A stretch of DNA of 64,000 nt from Poecilobothrus nobilitatus (taxonomy: Eukaryota > Arthropoda > Insecta > Diptera > Dolichopodidae), in assembly GCA_947095535.1 (NCBI GenBank), contig OX352773.1, forward strand, positions 35,919,398 to 35,983,397, in the 5' to 3' direction. The notes under the pieces were generated by a model. The model was given only the letters and a program-made list of their open reading frames with translations, did no database searches and had not been told where the DNA came from. Below are positions 11,871 to 22,303 of this stretch, in pieces. Numbering within the stretch: position 1 is the stretch's first letter; each line of letters opens with the position of its first letter. A program made the translations under genes and the position numbers.

Positions 11871-13719
11871 TATGTAGAAAATACAATGCAAGTATGACAA
11901 TTGGTTAAAAATCAAGTTAAGGAAAAACTGTTTTAAAATATTATACTTTCAAAATGAAAGTAAGAAAAGTAAAAATAAACTTAATTAAATCAAAAATTGT
12001 GTTTTCTGAACTTTATTTTTAATATGTTGTTAAAATCTTAAAAATTAAAAATGATCGTAAATTGTTGAGTCCTAGTGTATTTATCATTTGTAAACGTTAA
12101 TAGTTATTATATTAAAGGTACGTTAAAGATTTTGAATATTTTTTCGTCTTAAAAATAATAAAAAAGAAACTTATCATCTATAAACGCATACAATACCAAA
12201 TATATGTGTGTAGTAAAGTTTTCAAGAAAAATTTACATTCTTATTATATATGAAAGAAGGAATTGTATTTTCTTTTAGTATAGGTATTTTTTTTTTCTTA
12301 CAAGTTTTTCTTTAATACAATACAAATCAAGAAAAAATGTAAAAGTAAGTAAAGGAATTTAACTTTCTTTGCGCTATTTTATATTCTTTTAGATTTTGTT
12401 TTGTTATTTTTTTTTTTTTTTTTGACACCTAAGACTTATTCAAAAAACAAAAAGAAATATTAAAAGAACCACTAGCAAAAACTTAAAATAAAATCCTTTC
12501 AATTCTATTTTGTTCATTTCACAACAAAAAAAAAAAAAACAAAAACCAATTTTCTATAGGTAACAATGAAAAAAATAAGAAAAAGTATTTTAAGAAAAAG
12601 TAGTACAGAAAAAAAAGTAACTGTAAACGAGGAAATATTTTGTTAATTTTCTCAATTCTAGGTTATAAATTTCGTTGTATTCAATATTAGTAAGTTTTAA
12701 AGTTTAATAATAGGTTTGTATCGTTGGTTATATTATAAAATAAAAAAATAAAATAATTCTTGTATAAGATAATAGATGTCGCACATATAAAAATATTTAT
12801 TTGCGATCAATAAGTTTTGTACAATACCTATAGTCGACTAATCAACGGTTCAGTGAAACTAATGATTTCAGAAATTGAAGCTCAGTTAAAGGAAAGGAGA
12901 AAACAAAAATACTTAATCACTAATAAAATATTCTTCATACGTGCTACTTAATTTATTTAATTTTAGATGGCATTATAAATCAAAATTCGATTAAATTTGA
13001 ACCTTTCAGAAATGTATTTTTTGTTTTTTTTATAAATGACAAAAATTCAAAGAAATGGAAACTTTTAATCAATTTTTTTTTTACTGCTCAATGACACTTT
13101 TTTTGTACCTTCTAAAATAAGAGAGAAAAGAGAAATAAAAGAAAAAGAAAAACATTTTCACACTAACAGAATATGAAGTTTTCTTTAGAAAATAGAAAAA
13201 AAAAACACCTATTATCTTTGTGATTATATATATATATATAATATGTAGTTATATGTATAAAAAGTATTACGAGTATAAGTATTAATAGACATTATGTATA
13301 TAGTTAAAATAATAAATATTATTGAAGTGTAGATTACTTTAAATACTAAAAAAAAAAAAAGAAATATTCAAGGATTTTATCTACATTTTATATTACAGAA
13401 AAATGTTCAAGCCTTTTTCAATATTGAGATTAAATGTTTTACAGTAGGTATATTATCAAAATTAGTTTTATATTTAGGATTTTATTTCAGATCGATTCTA
13501 TTCGTTTTGTAAAACATGAACTAAAATATTTTTTATATATAATTTGAAAAAAAAAACTCCATCTTTTACAATCCTGAACCAAACGGTATATTCGAACCTA
13601 AAGCTTCCAATATATTGTTTATTGCAAAGCTGAACAATATTAGAAAATTTCCCTGATGGTAATGTTTTTTTTGTTAGAATCGTAATAAAATAAAGTAATA
13701 AACAATAACGTTTAAGTAA
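11871..13719. other. A+T-rich non-coding stretch
   Basis: It contains T runs, a TA tract near 13226-13240 and no recognised gene. A 45-codon open frame at 12814-12951 was considered and set aside. Confidence 0.5.
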
Positions 13720-13896
13720 ATGATGGATTCATTGCCTTCGGATATTGAAAGTTCTGAACTTATGTCCGCTTATGCTTTTTATGTGAAATTTTCAACTCTC
13801 TTATTTTTCAAGAAGTGTTTTAAAAGTGCGGAAGTTTTTTTTATCTCTTTCTCTTTTGACAAAGCCGTACATAAGCGTACAGAATCCGAGAACTAA
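13720..13896 (+). CDS. Candidate small ORF, 58 codons, unknown
   Basis: The frame opens with ATGATG directly after an in-frame TAA and runs to TAA at 13894-13896. The peptide starts MMDSLPSDIESSELM, has a hydrophobic and aromatic middle (AYAFYVKFSTLLFF; VFFISFSF) and a charged end (DKAVHKRTESEN). The first 15 residues are acidic and polar. Its base composition is noticeably less A+T-rich than the flanks, and it contains GCG, TCG and TCC codons that are rare in this window. I recognise no family. It may be a small peptide gene, an upstream coding exon, or a piece of an old element. There is no clear promoter, and no splice donor next to the stop. Confidence 0.3.
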   Translation: MMDSLPSDIESSELMSAYAFYVKFSTLLFFKKCFKSAEVFFISFSFDKAVHKRTESEN

Positions 13897-14238
13897 CTTG
13901 TATTAAAGCTTTCATTCATTAAATGTTTCTGTGTTTGTTATATGTTAGTGTTCATAATCTTTGCACTTTAGCAAAACATTTATATATGCAAAATTTTTGT
14001 TGTGGTTTTGTTTTCTTTTAAATTAGATAAATAAAAAAATATATTTGTTTTTTTATATCTAAAAATATACATATGTATTATATTTTCATGTAAATTTGTA
14101 AATTATTAAATATAAGACAAATTTATTATGTGTGTGTTATTATAAATGTAAATTTATTAAAGATAAAAAAAAATTAAAAACTAAGTTTTACGTACGATAG
14201 GATTTTTTTTTTAATATAGTCTCATTCTCATATATATT
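13897..14238. other. A+T-rich non-coding stretch
   Basis: A/T runs and TA-rich sequence; nothing recognised. Confidence 0.5.
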
Positions 14239-14582
14239 GGGCTGGTGATCAAATCCACAATTCGAAATCCATAAATAAAAATTCAAAAGACAAAATTTAC
14301 ATAAAAAATCCACAAAAAGCAAAAAACTCTGATTTTATAACAAACTCCAAAGTTCTTTCTAATTTGCATACATATTTGAACATCAAAGAATTTAAGCACC
14401 CCCTAACAAATTATTTAACACTGATTTTGTAACCAACTTTAAAGCGGTTTTTTTATTATTTTTGCATATACCTATTTCAATAACTAAGTATTTAAAATAA
14501 TTGTGGATTTTTTTTGTGGATTTTTTTTTTTGTGGCAAAAATCATTATGGATTTTGTTTTTGTGGATTTTGGGACTCACCCT
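14239..14582. mobile_element. MITE-like element with imperfect inverted ends
   Basis: The left end GGGCTGGTGATCAAATCCAC is mirrored at the right by GTGGATTTTGGGACTCACCC. Further in, AAATCCATAA on the left pairs with TTATGGATTT on the right, so the imperfect inverted repeat is about 40 bp long. Between them is A/T-rich non-coding sequence. No clear target duplication was found. Confidence 0.55.
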
Positions 14583-14806
14583 TTATATTTTATTTGAAAA
14601 AAATTTACTGAACCAATACATCTTCGGAAAGAGAATTCTCTTCTAAAAAAAAAGTGCGACAAAAATTTGCCGAAGCAATGAATATAGTACTAATAAAATT
14701 TTCCTTTAAAGAAATTAAATGTATTTTTATAAACAGTACTTTTAAAGTTAGTTACTTTTAAACATTTATGTAGGTAAGTGTTGAAAACAAGTATTTTTTT
14801 TGTTTT

Positions 14807-14819
14807 AAATTTAATAGAT
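14807..14819. repeat. Left target-site duplication of SINE-C
   Basis: AAATTTAATAGAT; identical 13-mer at 15060-15072. Confidence 0.88.
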
Positions 14820-15059
14820 ATCCAGCCATTGGTGCAGTGATTGACGCACCGCTTCTCATTGATAAGGGAATAAGAGGTCTCGGGTTCGATTCCCTGCTGG
14901 GTACAATAAGTATAATATAAAAAAAAATTCATATATCGCAATATATAAATACTTTATATATCATAATATTTCGTACACCCCACATTCCTACCAGGAAACA
15001 GGGGTTATAGCTACCTGGCACATTTATGTACCACGGTATCTGAATATAAATAAATAAAA
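14820..15059 (+). mobile_element. SINE-C, tRNA-derived SINE with perfect target duplication
   Basis: The head has an A-box-like TTGGTGCAGTGATTGACGC and a B box GGGTTCGATTCC near 14882-14893, inside a tRNA-like segment closed by CCAGC...GCTGG pairing. A tRNA-unrelated body follows (CACCCCACATTCCTACCAGG, CTACCTGGCACATTTATGTA). The tail is (AAATA)n. The 13-bp direct repeats AAATTTAATAGAT at 14807-14819 and 15060-15072 flank it exactly, which is the mark of LINE-driven target-primed insertion and shows both ends are intact. Confidence 0.9.
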
Positions 15060-15072
15060 AAATTTAATAGAT
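15060..15072. repeat. Right target-site duplication of SINE-C
   Basis: AAATTTAATAGAT; identical to 14807-14819. Confidence 0.88.
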
Positions 15073-16249
15073 TATCTACCTAGATCAAATTAAAATCATA
15101 GTCATTTATTAATTTTTTGGAATTGGTAATGAATTGAAAATCCGATAGAATCATAAAATTAATATTGATACCATAATACTCAGCATCTAAAAAAGTATAC
15201 GTATAGTATTACGAGATGATGTTGAATGAATTGTTCCAAAATCATTTTAAATACAATTTCTTATAAATATAAGATACAATATATTATAATATATTATCTG
15301 TTAGTTAAGATTGGGCGTCAGTAGAGTTTTGCTACATTATTTTTGACATCTACATCAACGTCAACTAAGGAAATATCAACAAAAATGACAAAAACTAAAA
15401 TCGAAAACAAAAAAAATTAAAAAATATTGGATTAAAATTTCTCTTTAATTTCAATTTGACTTTTTTAATACAGAAATTGTATAAAAACAATATAATCAAC
15501 AATCTGATAATGTAAAATTATCATAAAGTTAACATTAACTAAAAAAATTCGTTAGATGTAAAAACTAAAACATGGGAAAAACCCATTTTTTTTACTTTTT
15601 TACAATGTTTTTCTTTTTTTTTGCAAAATTATCAGAATGAAAATAATTTCAATTTCAATTAAATTAAATGGCGCCGACCTTTTTTGTTTTTGTTATTTGT
15701 TGTATTTTGTATAATAGTGAATGTTTTATTTAGTGGCCTAGTATTTTTAATACACAACTTCATATTGTATAAAAAAGAATGTTTATAACTTTATTTTGTT
15801 TTTTAAATTCTGTAAAATGCGACTGTGATCTGTTATGCTTCTATATTTGGATTTTACTTGTTCGTCTACGGTTAAAAACTTGTTTAGACTAAAAATTATT
15901 TGATTTTCCAATATATTTTTGATAGTTGTATTTGATTCTTTTAAATAAGTTAAATCTAAAATAGAGTTTTTATTTTTGGCATTTTCCCCGACTAAACGAT
16001 TTTACTGCTTCTCTATGTTTATTTTAAATTTGGTTTTAACATATTGAGAAGCTATTTATTAAAAAATCTTTTGAAGGAAAGATTATACTTCTTTTGTTTA
16101 TTTGAATGAAAAAGTACTGCAGAATATTGTAAAAATCAACCAAATCAAAAAACAATCGCCAAATTGAAAGTATTTTATCAGCAAGCTATCTTGTTCCACA
16201 AAAGAAATTGGCAGTTATTATATCGTAAACGTAAATATTTTATAATATA
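15073..16249. other. A+T-rich non-coding stretch
   Basis: Nothing recognised beyond A/T runs. Confidence 0.5.
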
Positions 16250-16823
16250 CAGGGTGTCTGAAAATTGAAGCTCGCGAAATAATCAAAACATTTTTCTAAA
16301 AGGGTTGTTTTTTATTTTAAATGATTTCAAAGATATAACGGTATTGAAAGTTTTTCATATTATAATTTATGTTCCATATATGAGAAAAAATTTTTTTAAC
16401 AAAATTTCAATGAAGCACAAAGAAGTTAATATAAAATTTTTCGAAAACGGTAAAATATTCGATAAAAATTATGATAATATAATAATAAAGCTATAATTTT
16501 GATAAGTTTTTTAAACAAAAAATATCCACCGTTTGTTTTTTAAAAAGCATTGAAAAAACATATCAATATTCAGAAAAAATTTAAGATATTGATATTATCA
16601 TACTTTTGGCTGTGTATCGATACCTAACCGAATTTTGCATGTTGTACAGGTACGAAAATATTACATTTACATATTATGCGTCTAAAAATTTAACGAAAAC
16701 ACTTTGAATGGCATTATCTCCGAAACCGTTAAGAAAAGAGCACAACTTCGGACCAATTTTTTGCTTGTTTCGACCTGCCCTATCAATTTCTTTTTTCGCG
16801 ACTTTCGACTTGCCAACACTCTG
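16250..16823. mobile_element. MITE-like element, CAGGGTGT ends flanked by TA
   Basis: The left end is CAGGGTGTCTGAAAATTGAA then GCTCGCGAAA. The right end, read backwards, is CAGAGTGTTGGCAAGTCGAA then AGTCGCGAAA. This makes an imperfect ~31-bp terminal inverted repeat. TA dinucleotides flank both ends (16248-16249 and 16824-16825), as expected for Tc1/mariner-type target duplication. Inside, CAAAGATATAACGG on the left and CCGTTAAGAAAAGAGC on the right loosely mirror each other. There is no transposase frame, so it is non-autonomous. The small open frames here are shadows. Confidence 0.65.
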
Positions 16824-16825
16824 TA

Positions 16826-17689
16826 CATTATGTATTATTGTATACATATATATGTATATTTATTGTTTTATAAAGCAAACATCAAAATCGAAATAAATTT
16901 GAATAAAAAACTTTTAAAATTTCAGCTTATTTTTATGGTTTTGTATATTGTATTATACATTTATGTAAGTGTATATATGTATATATTGTTCTTCATTTTT
17001 TTAATCATAATAGGACTTTGATGATGGTTTGAGTAATTTGCATTACAATGAACAAAAAAAAAAACAGCATCACTTACCATAAAATTAAATCATTTAAATT
17101 TTAGGAATATTGTCTTAAAGTAGGTATAGTTTTACAGTCAATAAGAAAATAAAAATCTATTAAATTTCATTTTCATTTCATTATAATAATCAAGAATTAT
17201 CTTTTAATAAAAAAACAAAAGAAAATAATAAAAAGATTAAGAATATTTTTAAATAAAAAAGTAATAGAATTTTTCAAAATAAAATTAAAATAAATTTTTT
17301 TTTTGGGTAAAAAAAAAAAACAAAAACAACAATTTATATTTATTATATTTTGTGGAATATAAAATGAAATGGTAATTACATACTTAAATTATTCATAATT
17401 AGAGTGTAATTTGTTTGCTTTTTTATAAAATAAAAATAAAATAATTTAATCTATAAAAATAATCATCATAATTTTACATTAATTTTCTATTTTATTGAAT
17501 TTCACAGTGAAATTAAAAAAAAATTTTATCATTATAATTTTTCTTTTCGTTTGCCTTTTATTAATGTTTCAGTTTTTTTTTCAATAATTATTAGAAATAT
17601 TAAAAATTCTCAGTCACATATCTATGTGGTGAATAATTTTTACAGAAAATGAAGTAAATTCTAAAGATTTTCTGTTCACTAAAATTTTT
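16826..17689. other. A+T-rich non-coding stretch
   Basis: TA-rich and A-rich runs; nothing recognised. Confidence 0.5.
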
Positions 17690-17880
17690 TTGTTTTTTTG
17701 TTTATTTCCCTGTTACATAAATGTGACAACGAAATTACATAATCTTTTCTTTCCAGGTCTGGCTTTAAATGCCGTTAGAGAGAATTATTCTTACGATGTT
17801 TGTGGAATTCGAACCCACAGTCCCTCGATGTTGACAGTATATTTCATACGATCTTACCCACTAGGCTATCTAGATCTCCC
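17690..17880 (-). mobile_element. SINE-B, tRNA-derived SINE
   Basis: The minus strand reads an A box TAGCCTAGTGGG (complement of 17857-17868) and a B box GGGTTCGAATTCC (complement of 17804-17816). The same body as the copy at 6906-7094 follows, including the GGTCTGGCTTTAAATGCC complement, and then an A-rich tail. It is the best preserved of the three SINE-B copies. The 73-codon plus-strand frame is its shadow. Confidence 0.85.
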
Positions 17881-19961
17881 GTCACAGGATATTATAAATA
17901 TTTTACAATAGGTTCAGTATTTTATTTAATTTTTTAAAATTTTATTTTACATATATACTTGCGCACTTATATCATATTAAATAATTGTAAAATGAAAATA
18001 TTTTTAAATAAAATTGATACAGAGATACCCCATATAGTATTAATGGATCATATCCAATTTTGTTTAATGGTATAGATATTCGATTACTCTGTTCATTTTT
18101 TAGATACTTAAAATAGAGATGACTATTATAGTAAACCAATTTAATTAAAAAGTATTGATATAAATTTTTAAGCAATTAAGACTACCAATGTAATGCCATA
18201 GAGCAGCGGATAAATGTACTCATTCTTGGATTACGGAAAATTATATAATTGTTTTAAACTAACTACTTCAATTTTTTATTAACATTTAAAACGAATTTCT
18301 GTTAATGGAAATACAATTTACCTTAAAACATTTTTTCTAATTCTTAATTATTACTAATATTTCATAAAAATTTCGTGAAGCTGATAATTTTTATCAAGAA
18401 TTTTAAGATTGAAGTTGAATGTCTTTATTTGTTTAAAAAAAACTTTAAATATTTGTCTTTACATATTTCATATTCTTGTCTATGTACATTATTATCAATA
18501 TTAATTTAATTATTTTATATAATAAACTAAACTATATTGTAAACTATTTCTATTTTATTTAATTTAAATAGAAAATATAATTAAATTGTATAACAATATG
18601 ATCATATTGAGTATTTTAAATAAATAAAACCATTAAAATGGACTTTAATTAGATTTTAATTCGCATTCAAAACAATTACAAATAAAATTTCAATTTTTAA
18701 TGTGATTAAAATCAAAAACTTTAAAGAAATTCCTATATTAAAATGTTTCCCTCATTCCCACCATTATAAATTAATATAATAAAAAAAAAAAACCATTGCG
18801 TCATACTCAATTCCATTAGACTTAGGTATATTGTATGTATCCTTTCTTTACTATTGTATTAGTTTTGTAAAATGTATATGTATATATCTTCAAAAAAAAA
18901 GTAAACGGACTTAGTATGTTTTCAATAATCAATAATAATAATAATAAAAAAAAAATAAAATTCTTTTGTTTTATTTTTTTACCGTTATTTCAATATGAAA
19001 GAAAAAAATTATTTTATACTTTATATACTCTATCCTTTAAAGTATTTCGATTGTTTTAAATGCGAATTATAAAGCTATGTATTACAAAAGTTGAGTAGGA
19101 ACTGACGTAAAACAAATATGTGAATATCAAGTTTCAAGATTCAAAAAAAAAAAAAAAATAAAAATGTTCCTGGAAATCAAACTTGTATATAGAGGCATAG
19201 CAATGTCACAATTTTCTTAAAATTTGATTAAAATGTTTAAAATCTAAATAAAATGGAACTTTTTTTTTTTTGTGATATTAAAAGCAACTTTACTCCAATA
19301 AATAAGCCTCAAAATTTAAACAAAACAATGTACGTAATTGAATATTAATAAATTTAAAACAAACCTAACTTATAGTAATTTATATATATTTTGTATACTA
19401 TAATATTTTAATCTTAAATTCATTATGATTTAATTCCGAGCATCTAATATATAGGTATCTTTTTTTTTTTATTTAAATTTTTATATAAGTTAATCACCCA
19501 TACCAAAATATATATGTATTCATTAAATATAAAATTACACTAACAAAATAATAAGGATAACAATAATATCCTTATTTATATTATAATGTAACAGTAAAAC
19601 TTCAAATTACCTGAAAGGAAAAAAAAACTAAAAAAAAAAAAACAAAATAAACAAAAAGAGAGCAAAAAAAAATAACAATAAGAAAAGAGACAACATATCA
19701 CTCATCACTGTAATTTTCATGTATTGACATTTAATGTATATATAACACATACAATATAAAAATTTATATGAATATGTATATGTATGTATAACGTAGGAAA
19801 ATAGTTAATTAATTTACGCAGATAGTTTGAGTAAATTTTAATGCATTGAGTTTGATCACAAAATTATATAAATTTATTAGCTTAAAAATAAATTTTGTAC
19901 ATTATATACATACATACATATATATATATATAATGAATATTGAACTAAACTTAACATTTAA
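17881..19961. other. A+T-rich non-coding stretch
   Basis: It has an (AAT)n run near 18936-18948, A-rich blocks at 19618-19690, and a short perfect palindrome CAATATGATCATATTG near 18593-18608. No gene is seen. Confidence 0.5.
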
Positions 19962-20246
19962 CCCTAAATCGCCGCAATATCGATAATGTAATAAGAGTTT
20001 TAGCGGAACACTGTTCGATCAGAAGACATACCAGAAAGTTAGAACTTCCTTCATATGACTTATGCAGAAGCTGCAAAGAGGAAAATTAATCAATTTTTCA
20101 CCTTTTGTGTGAAGGTCCGGATCTTACTCTAAAAAGAAGAAAGATTGGCCAAAGCTTTCTTAAATAATCTTTTGCCGTTTTGTCGATTTGTCGCAGGTGA
20201 ACTTAAACGATTTACAGAGCTTTGTAATAAGCTCCCAATTGTTTAA
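19962..20246 (+). pseudogene. Non-LTR retrotransposon ORF2 C-terminus (post-RNase H region)
   Basis: The reading begins LNRRNIDNVIRVLAEHCSIR, then HTRKLELPSYDLCRSCKEEN, a stop, SIFHLLCEGPDLTLKRRKIG in the same frame, and after a frameshift LPFCRFVAGELKRFTEL to the final stop. The H-C...CRSC...E...H.LCEGP.L...RR pattern is the Cys/His segment that closes ORF2 in R1/LOA/jockey-type insect LINEs carrying RNase H. The in-frame stop and the frameshift disable it. The 5' part of the element is missing. Confidence 0.8.
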
Positions 20247-20368
20247 TTAAGAGAAAAACTGATTAAGGATATTACAACGTTCCTAAACTGATATAATTGA
20301 GCATCTGCAGTCGATTTGTACCTATCTACTTGTACCTTGAGGCGGCCACTAAAACCAACCTTTAAATC
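20247..20368 (+). mobile_element. 3' UTR of the LINE fragment
   Basis: The sequence after the ORF2 stop keeps a less A+T-rich composition (TGTACCTTGAGGCGGCCACT near 20331-20350) before returning to A/T-rich DNA. I infer that it belongs to the same insertion. No poly(A) tail was seen, and the right limit is approximate. Confidence 0.5.
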
Positions 20369-21068
20369 AATTTATTGAAATATAGATTTTTTGTCTAAAA
20401 TTTAAATATGTAGAAATTATATGATCAAATATAGCCAATTGCCTGAAATAACAATTTGATTACCACATATACATATACAGTATATGTATATGATAAAGAA
20501 AAGGAAATTGGAAATATATAAACAAAAAAAGAAAACTTTTTTTCAGTTAGGGTAGTAAATTGTTATAATTTGTAATGTTTAAATTAACGTTAACTCAAAG
20601 TATTCTTTAGTAGTTTTTTTTTTTGTTGTACTAAATAATGAAAATGGAAGGAAACCATATAAATCAAATTTATTTTTTCCTTAGAGTATTTGTAAAATTG
20701 ATAAAAATTGTTGATAAAAATTTAAAATTTTTTTTTTTATGATAATCTTATATTTTGTAAAATGACAGTTGTTTTATGCATGTGTCATCAAATGCTATAA
20801 AAAGTGACATCTATGTTATATAATTGTCACAACTAACAGGTTTGTGTCAAACTTCTCAGTATTATTATAGAGAAAAAAAATTTGCATAATATGTTTGATT
20901 AAATATCTCTGATTTTATTTTGAATTGATTTTGAATTTATTATTATTATTGTAAGTGTATTTATAAAATGGATGCGATAAATATTTTAAATAATAATATT
21001 AATCTCACAAATATGTACATATATGAACACAAATTCTGTAAAAGGCGACCCTGTATTTTCTGAAAAAA
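20369..21068. other. A+T-rich non-coding stretch
   Basis: Nothing recognised. Confidence 0.5.
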
Positions 21069-21240
21069 AAACGAGATTTTCGAGATTTTTAAAAAACGAG
21101 ATTTTGATAAAACGAAATTTTGATAAAACGAGATTTTAAGAAACGAGATTTTAAAAAATAAGATTTTGATAAAACGAGATTTTAAGAAACTAGATTTTAA
21201 AAAGCGAGATTTTGATAAAACGAAATTTCGAGATACGAGC
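21069..21240. repeat. Degenerate ACGAGATTTT minisatellite
   Basis: About nine units of 15-20 bp alternate between ACGAGATTTTGATAAA and ACGAGATTTTAAGAA types. The frame is kept on the minus strand, giving a repetitive FLKS/FIKI peptide that I regard as a by-product of the repeat. Confidence 0.85.
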
Positions 21241-22201
21241 ATTCGTGGCGCTCCCAAGTAAAAATGTCTTCACTTAAAGTAAAAGTGATTTTAGATAAAA
21301 TAAAAGAGATATATGTACCTATGCCATATTTTGGTGGGTTCCCCGCATAAAAATCGTTCTCAACATAACTAGCTGTTAGGTTGTGAAGAATGGATCCGAT
21401 TTAGGTGAAGACTGCAAACAATACTAATATAAAAAAATTAAAAAAAATTACATTGTCTTCGATTTTATTGATTTAAAACTAATATTACAAAACGAATCTT
21501 ATTAGTATTAGTATATATACCCTTCTACAACTTAGATTATTACGGACTGAGGATATTTCATTTGATTCCTCCATTAATAGCTTTTTTATTTTATTATAAT
21601 TTATTTTCTTATTTATATATTTATTTATATTAACAATTTGGCTCAATAAAAAAAAACTTCCTTTATCTGCAGGGATAGAATCCATACTCCTTCGGTTAAT
21701 AAGCCATATACATCACCACTTTTGTACATCATCACTATCACCACTTTTTATTTTATTTTATTGAGTTTCTTGATATACATATTTTAAAGAATTTGACATA
21801 TGCTTAAAATTTAATGTCAATCTTTACTGTATATGACTAATATTGGTATTAACTCTCCCATTGATTTAATAAATAAAAAAGTTTAATTTTTTCAAAACTA
21901 TAAAATTTTTTAAAATTTTTATAGTTTTTTACATTTTTTTTTATAATAATGTTCTTGTTTATTGTCGTCATAAAAATCATATTTTAAATGTTTATATATG
22001 ATTTCGTATGAGACGGATGATAAGATAATCGATTCTGATTATCTTAGCGTTTTCGTATATTGATCTATTTGACTAAAAATACAAATAGTTGGTTGATAGT
22101 GCACATATATTTCTGCAAGCTTGTAATGTGCTTCACCACTCATAGTAGATTTATTTTTGAAATTTGCATATATTTAGGCTGATTGATCGTGTCAATTAAT
22201 T
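21241..22201. other. A+T-rich non-coding stretch
   Basis: It contains a near-perfect 17-bp A/T hairpin around 21894-21929 and a 10-bp TAAGATAATC/GATTATCTTA pair near 22021-22050. No gene is seen. Confidence 0.5.
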
Positions 22202-22212
22202 TAATCATATCG

Positions 22213-22303
22213 CTGTTTTTCTAAACTTTTTTCTAAGCTAAACTAAATTTAAGAGTGCAATTAAAAGGTATAAATAAAAGATTTATTAAAAAAAAAAAAA
22301 ATG
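22213..22303 (+). mobile_element. Severely 5'-truncated copy of poly(A) retroelement family T
   Basis: It begins CTGTTTTTCTAAACTT and continues through CTAAGCTAAACTAA, AATTAAAAGGTATAAATAAA and a poly(A) tail. The same order is seen at 39957-40042 and 54240-54321. Direct repeats TAATCATATCG (22202-22212) and TAATCGTATCG (22304-22314) flank it with one difference, as expected for target-primed reverse transcription. Only about 90 bp of the 3' end was copied. Confidence 0.75.

Noticed and set aside
12814..12951. 45-codon frame containing MISEIEAQLKERRKQKY
   Set aside because: The helix-like stretch is attractive, but there is no start or splice support. It is a single short frame in A-rich DNA where Lys/Glu runs arise by chance.
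14820..14900. Possible true tRNA gene
   Set aside because: A and B boxes are present, but the segment continues into a body and (AAATA)n tail flanked by a 13-bp target duplication, so it is a SINE.
20961..21257. 98-codon minus-strand frame with repeated FLKS/FIKI units
   Set aside because: It reads through the ACGAGATTTT minisatellite; the unit lengths happen to keep a frame open, with no other sign of a gene.
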